A DNA stretch of 64,000 nt from Zerene cesonia (Eukaryota; Arthropoda; Insecta; Lepidoptera; Pieridae), in assembly GCF_012273895.1 (NCBI RefSeq), contig NC_052127.1, positions 124,001 to 188,000 of the forward strand. Reading direction: 5' to 3'. The stretch's first letter is position 1. Each line of letters opens with the position of its first letter. This document shows positions 12,111-24,600 of the stretch, piece after piece. The position numbers and the translations under genes were made by a program. The notes below the pieces were generated by a model. It saw only the letters and a program-made list of their open reading frames with translations. It did no database searches and was not told the DNA's origin.

Positions 12111-13097
12111 GCACCCATAGATTGGTCTAGCAAGTCATTTTATGACAAAAGCTCTTTTATATTGGTACGCATATTAGAGATCCATGGAATGCATCGTCAT
12201 TAAGTTTCTGATATATTATGTAAGTATATGATGACATTTATAACAATTTAAAGGATAGCTCAGTGACGCCAGAGATATAGTTTATTTTCTGAAATACAAA
12301 AAATAACATAGCAAATAGTGTTTATGTGTAAGGCCGACCGCACACCGGCTAAGTTTGGTAAACGACCAAATCACAAATACGTTTTAAAACATTCCCAAAA
12401 TATCTGTAAACGTTCTGTTAAATTAAAAGTTTTACAATTAAAATAAGACGAGTTTTCAGAATGAATTGTTTGTTTTCGAAGTATTAAAGTACGTCAAGTG
12501 AATGCTCGCATAACTTAACAATATGACAATTTTGAATAAGAAAATACAATCGAGAATTTATACAATTACTCGTATTTTACAACCGTTTCATTCAACTCTT
12601 GTTAGTTTTAGACATAGAATTTATTGTAGAAAAATAACGGTATTGTTACCTTTATTGTTTTTAAAAAGAATTCCTTAATAAAGATCCTGAATTTCATATG
12701 GAAGAGTAATTTGAATCGGTCTGCTGCGTTTTGAGTATTGTTAATTATTTTAGTTGATTGATATACTTAATATTTACTCCGTTACAGGGTTCAGTGTTGA
12801 TATATTCAGCTTGGTAAATAGTGTCTGCTTATTTCCTTTCTGAAAATATATGTATAATATTATTTATTTATTTATTTTACTATTAATATATAATATTATT
12901 GCTTTGATATTGTTGAATTGCTAAACCTTCGTATGTGCTTTTATTTAATTTACTTTTGTAGGTGGGTAATAAATTAATTGAATCTGAATTCACAAATTTG
13001 TATATCTACGTATACAATAGTATTGCGTTATAAAGGCCGAGTGGTTTGAATTATCAAAAACACTCCAACCATTCCATTGGGAATATAGTATATAGTA
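12111..13097. other. Intergenic, no gene seen
   Basis: Very AT-rich. No repeat family from elsewhere in the window and no coding signal. Confidence 0.55.
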
Positions 13098-13207
13098 GAT
13101 TTGATTTAATTACTAATTTAACAACATGTATTTCATAATATGGAGCAACTTATATTATGAAATACATGTTGTATATATAAACTAAGAAATACGTTGTAAA
13201 TCAAATT
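13098..13207. repeat. Long imperfect hairpin with perfect 21 bp core
   Basis: Core arms 13121-13141 (ACAACATGTATTTCATAATAT) and 13152-13172 pair exactly around a 10-base loop. An outer pair, ATTTGATTTA / TAAATCAAAT, extends it to about 110 bases. Confidence 0.75.
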
Positions 13208-13217
13208 AACCCTTAAA

Positions 13218-13312
13218 AGCAGGCTACCTCTGCAAACGTTCATGGGCGGTGCTAATCGCTTACCATCAGGCGAAACACAAGCTCAGATACCCAATATTAC
13301 ATTAAAAAATAA
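13218..13312 (+). mobile_element. 3' fragment of poly(A)-SINE
   Basis: CAGGCTACCTCTGC, TTCATGGGCGGTGCTAATCG, CTTACCATCAGGCG and an A-rich end. Only the last ~95 bp remain. Confidence 0.55.
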
Positions 13313-14118
13313 TGTCGGACCGATATACAGCCCTTTTTACCTCCACTAAACGTTTCATCTGTGTCCAAGATGAAACTTCCCTACTCTGAATCGAATTGAA
13401 TTCTAAACGAAATGCAGCATTTAATAATAACGTTAACAATGCCAACAGAAGTTCGTTCTGAAACTTGCGCTCGAGACTCGATGGAGTAGTATTTGCTATA
13501 ATTTAAAACAGAGGAAGTTTGGGACTCGGTAAATAAATGAATTTAATTGTATAACATAATAGTATGGAATTTATAAACGAAATATGTTTTATTTCGTTTA
13601 TTTTACACTAACTCACTTGATAGTAACTGCTGCTCTCTATAGTAGTATTTAAAGAAATACAATTAAAAACTTCGTATTTAAAAATTTTATACAATTCTAT
13701 ATGGCAAGGTAATTAAGGAAAAGAAAATAAATTTGGCTCTGTAGATAAGGCTTACGACGATGAAATGATCGAGGGTGAGAGCTGGAAAAAATTAATTGTT
13801 CCTCATGAAAAATTTGTTATAATTTATAGATGAATTGTGGTTTTGCTTGATTTTTTTTTTTATAATTTTAATTCATGGACGTAAGACATAATGTATATGA
13901 TTAATATTATATAATTAAGAATTGGTGTACTACCAATTCTTACTGCTACTATTTCTACTACTTCTACTACTTAGCAGAATAGTGTTCCCCTACAAGAGTG
14001 GATCAATGACCAAAGTGAGTCTGGGCCTTCGATAATATGAGCCTTCATTTGACAATTTGATGGAAAATTTCCTATTTATAAAGTGCATGCATGCATGCAA
14101 GCAAGCTACTGTATTTAG

Positions 14119-14330
14119 CGCGGTGAGAGGTGGATCCAGAGCCCTGTTTCCTTTTGTTCACCCTTTACAGTCCAATCCTTTTTTTTTCAGTCGTCAATCC
14201 GTATCTATTTCCCCTTAAAAGCGAGCAGCGCATCCGTAGAGGCACTACCTCTGCGTATGTCCATGGGTGGTTATGATCGCTCACCATTAGGCGAACCACC
14301 AGCTCAGTTGCCCGCTATGACAAGTAATAT
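14119..14330 (+). mobile_element. 5'-truncated poly(A)-SINE
   Basis: CCTGTTTCCTTTTG, AGTCGTCAATCCG, GCGAGCAGCGCATCCG, CACCATTAGGCGAACCACC and TTGCCCGCTATGACA in family order. Confidence 0.6.
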
Positions 14331-15098
14331 TAGCTTTTAAACGATCTTTTTTCCATTCCGTAGTAACTTTTCGGTGTTTATGATTGAATGTTGTCTTTTA
14401 GCTTCGTGTGTGATAAATCCGTGTTATCATGTAATATGTTATATTATGTTTGTTTACGTTAGTTGTGTTATAAATGTGAATATATTTTTATGTCTATAAC
14501 GTTATTATCTTGTTGGTCTATCACGTTAGAACCACTTAAAGGATTTTGATGAAACTCATCAGTGTTGTAGCTTAACTTTCAGAATAACACTAAAGCTATA
14601 TAAAGATTAGCTTTTACTAAATACAGCTTTTAAGCATTGTCGGTCAATTTAAAAAAGAAAACATTTTCATATATTAATTAAAACATTATTAGAATCTGAG
14701 CAAAACCGGGCGGGTGGCTAGTTTACCTCCGCAGTACTTAGAGTTGGTCCTATAATCTTTATCTGTAAATAAATTTCGTTCAGTTTTATTTATTGCCCAT
14801 TAAATTGAATCCATTATGACCACAGACCGAATAAATAGCAAGTTATATCCATAGCATTAAAGTCCAAAGTTGAATGAATGGGAATATCTAAGGTCGTTGT
14901 ATGGAAATCTGACCCCTCACAAAGATATAGACCTGCCAGGAATATTGGACAAAGGCTTGTAAGGCTCGGTTTTAAGATTTAATATTTAACATTGTACATA
15001 TAGACTATAGAGTTATGTATATCTGGATGTGACTAGTGGGAATTAGACTTAAATCAAAATAGTGCGAAGTTGATTGTGGATTTTTTTATCATTATCAA

Positions 15099-15270
15099 AT
15101 AGCTGTAGCCCACGGCGTCACTCGCATGATACCCTGACACAAAATGTCTATGTGCAAATCTAACTGCCAAATTTCATACAGACGTTTAGCTGTTTTCGTG
15201 TGAAAGAGTAACAGACATCTACACATACGTTCATACTTACAAAATGTTCATATTTATAATATTAGTAGGA
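15099..15270 (-). mobile_element. Diverged Helitron related to family A
   Basis: Starts TAGCTGTAGCCCACGGCG and ends ATAATATTAGTAGGA. The middle keeps the CATACAGACGTTTAGCTG / GTGTGAAAGAG layout. A similar 3' fragment is at 42254-42330. Confidence 0.5.
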
Positions 15271-15284
15271 TTAATTGCAAATTT

Positions 15285-15457
15285 CTACATCACTACTGCT
15301 CCAGCCTGTGAGGAAAACATCAGTTAATTCAAAGAAAGTTAAACGACACGTGACGTCTGCCCGCATTTGGCCAGCGTGGTTGATTATGTCCTGAACCCTC
15401 ATATGTGTGGGATACCTTTGACCATGTAGTGGGAATACATATTTACTGATGATGATA
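15285..15457 (+). mobile_element. 5'-truncated GATGAT-tail SINE
   Basis: GTGACGTCTGCCCGCATTTG, GGCCAGCGTGGTTGATTATG, CTGAACCCTCATATG and a tail CTGATGATGATAA. The head is missing. Confidence 0.6.
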
Positions 15458-16105
15458 AAATTACCAATGTCTATTAATAATATATAAATGTTTATTACTC
15501 TATGTCTGTAGATTGGTCTCAAACAAATATTACAATTAATTTGAGAAAACTTAATTAGGTTAATTTCTTATAAAATATTTTAATCAAGTCATCAAAGCTT
15601 CACTATTTATAACTAAAAGTATTCAACAAGCCCAGAGCAAAATTAACGTTAAAAATCCACAACATGCTTTCACCTTTTAACAATATACTTTAATTTCAGG
15701 TAAGTAAGCCGCGTCAAACATGCAGCAGCACTTAAGGTAACTTAGCTTAAGCTAGAGTTAAAAATTAACTTAAGTTTTCAAACTTTTTAGTTAAATAAGA
15801 TACTGAAGAGTTGCAAAGGGATTGTTATAGATAATAAGTAATTTCTAAGATAAGATTTTGCTAAAGGTCAATTATATAATTATTTTCTTGTTATAATATA
15901 TACTACTTACCGCCCGCGACTCAGCCCGCGTATTTCAAAGAAATTCCAATACAATGACATGTACCAACGCGGTAAAATCATGTCACTCTGTAGCTTCCTA
16001 ACTATCATTAGACATAAAAACCACAACATTATTGCTTCATTCGGACCTGAAAGAGACATAAAGAAACAAACAAAGTTTCGTATTTGTCATAATATAATTA
16101 AGAAT

Positions 16106-16330
16106 ATGAAGCCCATATCCTTTTCATTACTCTTCCCAGTCCTTCCCTTAATCTCTCGTCAATCCTTCGTTAAATCCTTTCCAATTTATTAGGTTTAATT
16201 AAGTAGGCAATCCACATCTAGAGGTGTAAGGTTGCGATCGACCTTACGCCACTCCAAATGTTCACGGGCGGTGGTAGCGCTTACCATCAGACGACCCACC
16301 AGCTTCATTGCCGACGATTACATAAAAGAT
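16106..16330 (+). mobile_element. Poly(A)-SINE subfamily copy
   Basis: AGCCCATATCC, CCCAGTCCTTCCC, GATCGACCTTACGCC, TTCACGGGCGGTGGTAGCGC and CATCAGACGACCCACCAGC. Subfamily shared with 36966 and 43950. Confidence 0.6.
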
Positions 16331-16674
16331 TAGAATGCATAGTGATGAAATAATATTAAAATTGTAATGTATATAATTTAATATCTTATTATTAAGATTA
16401 TACATGTAATAATTAGCCAAATAGCTACTGAAAATCAGCGCTGCGGGTTATGAACAGTGCTGAGCCATCCCTTTTAAGCGCCACAGTAATCGGTTATAAG
16501 TCCATCTGATTATTGTTCTATATAAGTTATTTATTATTATACCAATTTAAGAACTCAATTATACTTTTTCATAATCTTTATATTTGTCGGAAAGTTGTAT
16601 TGATGTGGTAGCACCACAATAAACATACTTAAAGATTTTCATGTAATATCTTATATATCCTCCTTATCAGTCTC

Positions 16675-16772
16675 CGCTCGCTGTAAAGTGTTCGAAACGT
16701 CGGGTTAATAATGTAATAAATAAATCGCGTTTAAAATCCGTTAAAAAGTTTTAAATTTCTAAATCTTATTTA
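16675..16772 (+). mobile_element. Single-arm copy of the fold-back family
   Basis: CCGCTCGCTGTAAAGTGTTC through AATCGCGTTTAAAATCCG to AAGTTTTAAATTTCTAAAT. Confidence 0.6.
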
Positions 16773-17125
16773 TCGATAAAGTATATATATAAGTAAACAT
16801 TACTAGAAACCCTATTTGTGCTAATATCAAGCAATAGGAAGCTAATTTGCAACTTATATCCTCCTTTGGAAGTCATTTGCTAGCTGCTTGATATTAGCTG
16901 TTTAATATTGAACTTTAAACGTTGGCTATTAAGTTGGAATTCAATTAAATCCCTCAATACATTTTAAGATGATAAGTTGTTGATTTTAAATTTTGAATAG
17001 TGTAATATAGTTAGCAATATAGAGAGAATTTTCGTATGATTTACATATATTTACTTATATATTACATATATTTATATCTATGAAACTGAACTGTATGTAA
17101 ATTAGGTTCCAATATAAGATATATA

Positions 17126-17279
17126 TCTATACTATAATTATAAAGCTGAAGAGTTTGTTTGTTTGAACGCATTAATCTCAAAAACTACTTGTCCGACTCG
17201 AAAAATCCTCTCAGTGTTAGATGGCCCATTTATTGAGAAAGGCTATAGGCTATATATGTATCATGGGGTGGACCGCTAG
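17126..17279 (+). mobile_element. Helitron-like family C
   Basis: TC start, TTATAAAGCTGAAGAGTTTG, CAGTGTTAGATGGCCCATT, and a CTAG end after GGTGGACCG. Confidence 0.6.
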
Positions 17280-17670
17280 TTAGGTGTAGTATCTATTAAA
17301 ACACCGAAAGAAAATGTATGTTTTTCGATAGATGTCCAGTGTAAATAAAAAAACACGTTTTTATCCACATCAAATCTAATTATTCATAGTTACTTACTAC
17401 ATAGTATTATGCTATCCGTAATCATAGTTAATTTAATAGTAGTATAACTATTGTAGCCCACTGTGTGATTCTGTATGCATAATCAATTCTTATTCTTGTT
17501 CTGTTAATTAAATGGCAACTTCCAATCCCACTGAGCTTACCCAACTTTATATCTTTCTAAGAGGCGATGTGAATAATTGAGAAGATATAATTCATAAAGC
17601 AACAACAAGAAAATTCTTTATAGTCTACCAAAAGCTTTGATTTCCCTACAATAACACTAATATATTTTTT

Positions 17671-17883
17671 TAGAAATTAAAAACTTTTCAACGGATTTTA
17701 AACGCGATTTATTCATTTTATTAGCGAGCGAGCGTGGTCACGGGGAGACTGCGACCACGCTCGCTGTAAAGTGTTCGAAACGTCGGGTTAATAATAAAAT
17801 GAATAAATCGCGTTTAAAATCCGTTGAAAAGTTTTTAATTTCTAAATGTATAATACTCGCGTAAAACCAAACACAAGAAAATA
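17671..17883. mobile_element. Fold-back element with perfect 53 bp arms
   Basis: 17671-17723 and 17792-17844 are exact reverse complements (TAGAAATTAAAAACTTTTCA...). The loop holds a second perfect 12 bp stem (GCGAGCGTGGTC / GACCACGCTCGC) and GTGTTCGAAACGTCGGG. A unique 3' extension runs to GAAAATACT. Confidence 0.6.
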
Positions 17884-18021
17884 CTAATATATTTTATCAT
17901 TACAAAAGGCTTGGGTATTCAGTCTTGGAAAGCTGCTCATCACATCCATCCAGCTTCCGATCATTCAATTGAAAGAAGAATAATTAGATTAAATTAATAT
18001 AAATAAAAAAGACAAGTATAA

Positions 18022-18258
18022 ATGCTATTTTATTTTATATCCAGTGTAGATATTTTCAGTACATTTGTGCAAGGTCCCTGTCCCCTTGCAGGTCTCGCCC
18101 CATCCCTCCTGAGACCACTAAAACCCGATAGGGCAATAAGCGCTGGCGTCAGCAATTTTGTTTTACGATTTCAAATCAACTGCTGTCAGGACGTTGATCC
18201 CGAATGGGTTAATTTTAAGAGACATGCCTTAGAACGGTGTCTGTCTAGGCAGATGTAA
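18022..18258 (+). other. GC-richer open stretch of unknown nature
   Basis: A 78-codon open frame, richer in GC than its flanks. Its second half follows an acceptor-like ATATTTTCAG and contains GPCPLAGLAPSLLRPLKP. I see no known domain or donor site. It may be a decayed transposon or exon piece. Confidence 0.2.
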
Positions 18259-18390
18259 GGTTAACTACTCCGTTTGTAGATTGAGTAGAGTGGTGAAAGC
18301 TTGTATATGGCATCATACCATATAATATTCTCATGATATATAATATTCATGGTAATTGCCAAAAATTTCGCAGATATTTCAAAAATCCTA

Positions 18391-18612
18391 TCCTACTAAT
18401 ATTATAAATGCGAAAGTTTGTAAGGATGCGTGTGTGTGTGTGTGTGTGTGTGTATGTGTTTGTTGCTTTTTCATGCAAAAACTACTGAACCGATTGCAAT
18501 GAAATTTGGTACGAAGATAGCTGGACAACTGGAATAACATATTGGAAAATTTTTATCCTGATATTCTTGCGGGATACGGACTTACGCGAGTGAAACCGCG
18601 GGGCGCAGCTAG
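18391..18612 (+). mobile_element. Helitron family A with expanded (TG)n
   Basis: Complete TC...CTAG copy, 222 bp. The extra length is a TG run at 18431-18453 where other copies have only a few TG units. Confidence 0.75.
18431..18453. repeat. (TG)n microsatellite
   Basis: About 11 TG units inside a Helitron family A copy. Confidence 0.95.
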
Positions 18613-19784
18613 TAGCTAAAAGGAATAATTTTGAAATGATTGCTATCTTTTTACCGGCTTCCACACAGTAATTTTAAAATTTTGAAGAATTTAAGTTTAA
18701 TTCAAATCTTCACTCGTGTGCGGTCGCGGGCCTGCTTGTGCTCTATATTAGAATAATATGAAACATTCGTTCCTTTAAAGTAACCTATCGTTAAACTACT
18801 TATATTGACCATAAATCTCAATTTGAAAGGAACATTCCCGCTTGAAAGCTGACCCCCAAATCCAAACAAAACAACACTTTTTGTCGCAATCATTTAAAAT
18901 ACATTCTGTAAACTTATATATTATAAATGAATGAAATTCTATACTATTTATGCACATATATGTATCCGCTTTAACACAAAAGAATAGTCACTTTGCGGGA
19001 AAATTGCACTTAACAGCAGCGAGCTCTGGATGCTTCGCTGGTAATTCTAAAACTGCGACGCTCGATTTGTTCCGAGCTGGATGATTTATTTTTAAGAGAA
19101 AACGGTTATTGTTCGCGATACACATTATATTCTCTATTAAATTTCACTTCCAGTACTCTATTTTTAACAGAACATATGTGGATGAAGGTTGTTTTTAGAT
19201 AAAGAGGTAGGAGATAAAAGAGGTTTATGAATTTGTGTTTGTGACGTCATACTATCTTTGCATAAACTGCACCGAAATAAGCTTATACCAATAGAAACGT
19301 TATCTGTAAGTGTCATAGGCTGTATTTTAGTTTGAGAAAAGCGGCATGTGTCGTCTATGTAGACTAGTGTTGTTAAGAAGAAATAAACAGTAGTATTGCC
19401 ATATATTATCAGTCTTTTTTGTTTTGGTTTAAATTTGTTGTTTTTTATAGATGTGTTCACACCGAACGAAGACGTAATGTCTTAGTTCCGGTCACATTTC
19501 ATAAAATCATTAAATATGTCATTCGAAAATTAAACGCAATTTATTGTACAGAGAGTTCATTTCGGATTGCGCCTTTGCGCTTAACTAAAGATAGTTTTTA
19601 GAAATGAGGCCGTTGTGCACCCGCCATGTATAATAAGGAGTTCTGTTTTTATTATTTAATTTTCTAGGACTAGAACTAGAATTGTACAATTAAGTATCAT
19701 AAATAAATATAAATATAATGATTGAGGAGGGAAAAATTAGTTTATTAATTATCATAGAAAACGTATTTATAAGATAATTTTTCC

Positions 19785-19912
19785 CGTGACCACGCTCGTA
19801 GTAAAGTGTTCGAAACGTCAGGTTAAATAATATAATGAATAAATCGCGTTTAAAAGCCGTTAATTTTTTTTCTTAATACCTGCGTAAAATCAAACACAAG
19901 AAAATACTATAC
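19785..19912 (+). mobile_element. Single-arm copy of the fold-back family
   Basis: CCCGTGACCACGCTCG, GTGTTCGAAACGTCAGG, AATAAATCGCGTTTAAAAGC and AATCAAACACAAGAAAATAC, with a small internal deletion. Confidence 0.58.
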
Positions 19913-20227
19913 CCAGGTTATAAAAGCTATTTAGATAATGCATTTGCCATCATATTTCATTCACTACACAATGGTACTGTCATTCTAGACATCTAGAGCT
20001 TACAAGTCTAGTGTAATTTTCCTCAGGACCTGCTACAATCGGGTTCAAAACCTTCACTATAAGTATAATCCCGGCGCGATGTTTATTCTTTCACTCATTT
20101 TATTCGGAAATTGCTTTTCGAAGTAATAAAAGTCCTGAGAGGCGTTTTATGTTATACTGTTATATATGCTTTTACTGTTATATTCGAGTTCTTACTATAA
20201 ATAGCAATTATATTATGATAAAAATAA

Positions 20228-20386
20228 CTAGCTGTTCAACCCGGATTCACACGTGGTACATATACGGTCATGTCAGTGACGTTGCAGCTTTTAATGGTGA
20301 AAGAATTTTTGATATCGATCGCGCAGTTTTTGTGTGCAAACATTATTATACATACAAATCTTTCCTCTTTATGTTATGAGTATAGA
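20228..20386 (-). mobile_element. Helitron-like family C, diverged
   Basis: CTAGCTGTTCAACCCGG, CACGTGGTACATATACGG and TTTAATGGTGAAAGAATTTTT. It lies just before the LINE remnant. Confidence 0.5.
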
Positions 20387-20469
20387 TAAAGATTATTTAG
20401 TAACAAAAAATGAAACCGCCTATAAATTATAGAGCGATACCAAACTTAAATACCATTTTTTATTAAAGT

Positions 20470-20551
20470 TATGCAGACGTTTGACCGCAGTCCCACCTGA
20501 TGGGAAGCGTAGACGCGGTATGATGGTAAGTCACGTCTACCTAGAAGGTGC
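20470..20551 (-). mobile_element. LINE 3' untranslated tail
   Basis: It directly follows the stop of the LINE remnant on the minus strand and ends in an A-rich stretch near 20470. The GC-richer sequence contrasts with its surroundings. The end is approximate. Confidence 0.5.
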
Positions 20552-20770
20552 CTATTTTGGTCGTCTCTTAAATGTACCCATATTGTAGTTCTCTGGGAAG
20601 ACAGACGGCGGCAGGGAATTCCACTCTTTGGCAGTTCGCACTAAAAAAGACGACGCGAAGCGTGCTGTGCGAGCAGTCGGTATTTGCACTAAGTATGGAT
20701 GGTATCTGATGGATGGATGTTCGTTGAAAAATGGGAAGCAGGGTCCACGACCATGACCATCAAAATTGGT
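20552..20770 (-). pseudogene. LINE reverse-transcriptase ORF, C-terminal remnant
   Basis: A 72-codon open piece between a TGA (20773-20771) and a TAG (20554-20552). It contains the C-terminal pattern of lepidopteran non-LTR retrotransposon ORF2 proteins: HPYLVQIP, then TARFASSFLVRTAKEWNSLP and VFPENYNMGTFKRR before the stop. The WNSLP...VFP...TFK...R order is the diagnostic part. No polymerase catalytic domain remains, so this is a 5'-truncated dead copy. Confidence 0.8.
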
Positions 20771-21003
20771 TCAAACAGTAAAAATTCATATTCAAATCTG
20801 ATCCGTTTTTTGAAATTGGTTCATAAATCCTTGTGCTTGATATAATCAAGTTCTACGGAAGTAGACTTTATCACATTCACATGAAACACATAATTGTTTT
20901 TTCGCTTTGCCATAAAACGTAAAGTGTGCGTATCTGGATGATCGAAATTTCTCGACATCTTTTGATATATTTCTTTAAACGAATCTCAGCTAGATCTACA
21001 AAT

Positions 21004-21009
21004 TTTATT
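21004..21009 (-). promoter_or_regulatory. Possible poly(A) signal
   Basis: AATAAA on the minus strand about 420 bases past the stop codon. A closer variant, ATTAAA, overlaps the stop itself (21430-21425). Neither is decisive. Confidence 0.25.
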
Positions 21010-21425
21010 TAACGTTCCATAATAAATTTATATAACTTCTTCAATACATTTATCCGAATGTTTTAATAGTGTTTCGATAAACACAAAACATAATGTCTCG
21101 ATGTTATACGAGTCTGATTATCAAATTGCTCGTCATGAAATCGATCAGAGAAACTAATGTAATACTTTAAGCCCAATACCCCGCTACGAGACACGGAACT
21201 TTTGATGAATCCATTTAAATATCTCAATATTCTAGAAGCATCTATTTACTCTTACCCCATTTTTACAATTAAAATAACTAAACACTACACATTCGAAGCT
21301 ATTAAATTCCACACTGACCCGGTTTCCATAATCACTGACGATCAAATTGATGCAATAATTTACGAACAAGTGTCATTTATCAAACAACAAGGACAACAAA
21401 TATACATGATACAGTTGGATTCAAT

Positions 21426-21641
21426 TTAATCGATATCAAGGCTCCAGCCCTCGTCAGCGTGGACGAATCTGTTTCGGAGCTCGGCTGGTGTGGTGGTGGT
21501 GGGGAGCGCGGTGGTGATGGTGGACTCGGCGTCCGTTGAGGTGAACTTACTGAATTTCATCTTGCTAAACTTCAAGTCTTCGAAGAGTGTGAAGGGGTCC
21601 GGCGTTGTTGTCCGCTTCTTGCCTTTGTAGTAATCTGGCAT
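21426..21641 (-). CDS. Exon 8: Thr-rich C-terminal tail and stop
   Basis: The acceptor is TTATAACACAG. 71 codons end in GAT TAA. The tail begins PDYYKGKKR, is rich in Lys/Phe in the middle (FEDLKFSKMKFSKF), then has a Thr/Pro/Ala run (TTALPTTTTP) that is a plausible mucin-type O-glycosylation site, and ends acidic. Standard trypsin-like proteins stop soon after the C-terminal helix, so this is a lineage-specific extension. I recognise no domain. Confidence 0.85.
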   Translation of the reverse strand: MPDYYKGKKRTTTPDPFTLFEDLKFSKMKFSKFTSTDAESTITTALPTTTTPAELRNRFVHADEGWSLDID

Positions 21642-24600
21642 CTGTGTTATAAATTAGGATTACTAATATTCTATTATGTCTACATTTATTTTGCTATATT
21701 GTTGTCTGATTATTTAAAAGTGCAGCGATTCAGTTCTTTCCTTACATACTAACAAAGAGTGGTACTTCTTTCGAAAAGATTTTTCATGAAATGTCTTTTC
21801 AAATAAACTTCTGCTTTTGAAGTGAAACTTATTTAGAATCGTTGTGATTTCAAACCTGATGCAACGGAAAAACGACAGGTAAGAGACACAAATACAAAAA
21901 TGTGTAGAATGAAGCCGGCAAAGAATGAGACAGAAATATACATACTACGATTTACTGAAGTTTCACTTCAATCGTGTGTGAATCGCACACACACTTTTTT
22001 TTTTAATATGAAAAAATCCTGTGTTTATTTACAGTTATGTACCATTCAATTTTTAAACTGATTATCATATTATAGTATACTCCACTACACAAGATAGTTT
22101 TTTTCTTATGAATAACTGTAATCACCATAATTTAGACAGTGTGTTGTTTTTAATTGGTTGTAATATTCTAATTTCCATACCCTTGCCACAGATAATATAA
22201 TACTATCCTAGTTCTTGATATAATTTCCAAATGTACTTTCCACTCTCAAACATTTAAAATTGAACTCAATCATTTATAAAAGCATTTCAATGCTAGAAAA
22301 ACTAAAAATTTAATAGAACTCAGTTCTATTAACAAAAGGAATACAATAATCAATCAAAGCTGGACAACTCACAGTTTCATTCACACTCTCAATCCAGTCC
22401 ATGTAGGCGCCAACCAGTGTGAACACAGTGGGCGCATTGGGGTACCCGCATATTGCGGGCCCGAAGGATATGAGACCCACCAGCTTGCCTGCTAGCACCG
22501 CTGGACCGCCTGCGTCATGCTGTAACATAAAATGTACAACGTACACAAACATTTATGAGTGTGGGAGTCGAGTACGCTTCCGCACGAATTGGGACAGCGC
22601 GCTCTTGGGAAGGGACCCCCACAAAAGATTGGTATGTATAAGTAGCATGCTTCTGTGTTTTCTTCGTTAAGTTGGGGAGCCGTAGGCTCGTTTCCTTTCC
22701 CCTACTTTCAGGTTTCTTCTATTCTCTTCGCCAATCCTTTACCACTTAAAAGAAGGCAACGTGTTTGCAATGTGATCGTTAACCAGCAGGTGATGCACCA
22801 GCTCAGTTTTCGAAATTAAAGCTTGCCGCTAATGAGGCATTTGAAATATTTACGAGGATTTTATAAAACCAACTTTGTATGTTTCGTTTCACTAATACAA
22901 TACACAGGCGAATTTTAATAACACTAGAAAATATGTTATAACGAGAAACTTATGTCATCGTTTTAACCGTCTTAAAATAGGAGGTCCTTAATTCGTCTGT
23001 TTCTTTGTGTTTGCATGATGATGTATGAGATATCGTAACTTTTAGCCATTGAACAGATTTTTTTTTATGTAAAAGATGATGCCTCCCGTGTGTTTATTTC
23101 TCATAATTTCAAGGCGTTTTAGATTTTTGTTAAAATTAGTATATTTTGTATACTTCAAAAAACTCATTTAATGCGAACAAAGTCACAGGTGACAGCTAGT
23201 TAAATAAAATAAACCTGCATTCATTCCTTATCGTAAAAAAAGTCAAGCGTTTAAGAGTTTAATTTAATTCTCTGCATCCTTAGCGCCGAGATTGTTTAGA
23301 AAATAAAGCAAATAAACTCAACAGTTGGCACTCCACGGCGCGCTAGGTTTTAATTCTACTGAAACGATAGAACTCTCTAGCTACTGAGAACTTGAAACTT
23401 TTCTAATTCCTTCCGACTTTAAGGTAGCAGGACAACTCGAAGGCACACGTACAGTAAAAAATAAAGATATTACAGCGTTCATAATTCCGAGGTAAGATAA
23501 TCATAAATTCAAATTTAGGACACTGTGAAAGAAATTGAAATTTATGGTAAGAGTGGCCAATTTCCTACTTGTAAATTACTTTTGACTGAGTATAAAATTC
23601 GCAAGAGTAAATTGAAACCATAGTTATGATATTAGGATTTAATACCAAAGTTTTTATAATATACTAGCAGTTCGCCCCAGCTTCGCCCGTGGTACATATA
23701 TAGCCTTTGTCACTCAGCGAAGTTACAGCTTTCTAATGGTGAAAGAATTTTTAAAATCGGTTCAGTAGTTTTTGAGTTTATCCATTACAAAAAAAAAAAA
23801 ACAAACAAAAATACAAATTCCTCCTCTTTATATTATTTGTGTAGATAGAAGTACTATACAAACCAGAAAACAATGTATCTGGTTAAACTCAGTGAATTGA
23901 AATATTTTAATATACAATTGAGTTGTAAAAACGATCGCAAAACTTATAATAATTATTGTTTAAATATTCATAATATTAGTGATAGGTATAGGAAAAATCT
24001 TACATCACAAGCGCCTTCTCCTGTTGTCATTGTACCAGCGCAGAACATGGTGGATGATATGAATTTGCTGAAAATAATACTTCAATTATTTTGCTAGTTC
24101 CGTAGTCCAACCTCGAAAATTCACATAAGTATTTAATACAATGGTATCGATTACTAGTTTCTTATTTTTAAGAACTATATATTAAACAATTCTAATTGAT
24201 TTTGTAGTAACGAAAAAGCAATCACAGACGATGTAATAAAAAATGACCCATAATTCATTATGAGAAAGGATTACGAAATACAAACAAACAAACAAAAACA
24301 CTGTATTGTGCACCAAATGATAATAAAAAGTAAAAAAAATATACATTATATTATAAGCATTCACGAGCACAACAGGCGGTCTTATCGCTAAGGCAGCGAT
24401 CTCTTCCAGACAACCTGGTAGTCAAGAGGAAGCTGTGGAACATATGGGCAATAAATTGTCATACATTTACCATATATTTATAAGGGAACTATGTGATAAA
24501 CAACAATTAAATTTATTCTAATATTGGAATGTGTCGTACCTACATAAGACCTGAGATCAGAACCTAGCTAATCGCTCTCAGTGCTATAGTTTAATCCAAT

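Noticed and set aside
21202..21429. A 75-codon plus-strand gene converging on the protease homolog
   Set aside because: No recognisable motif and AT-biased composition; it abuts the stop codon of the real gene in antisense.
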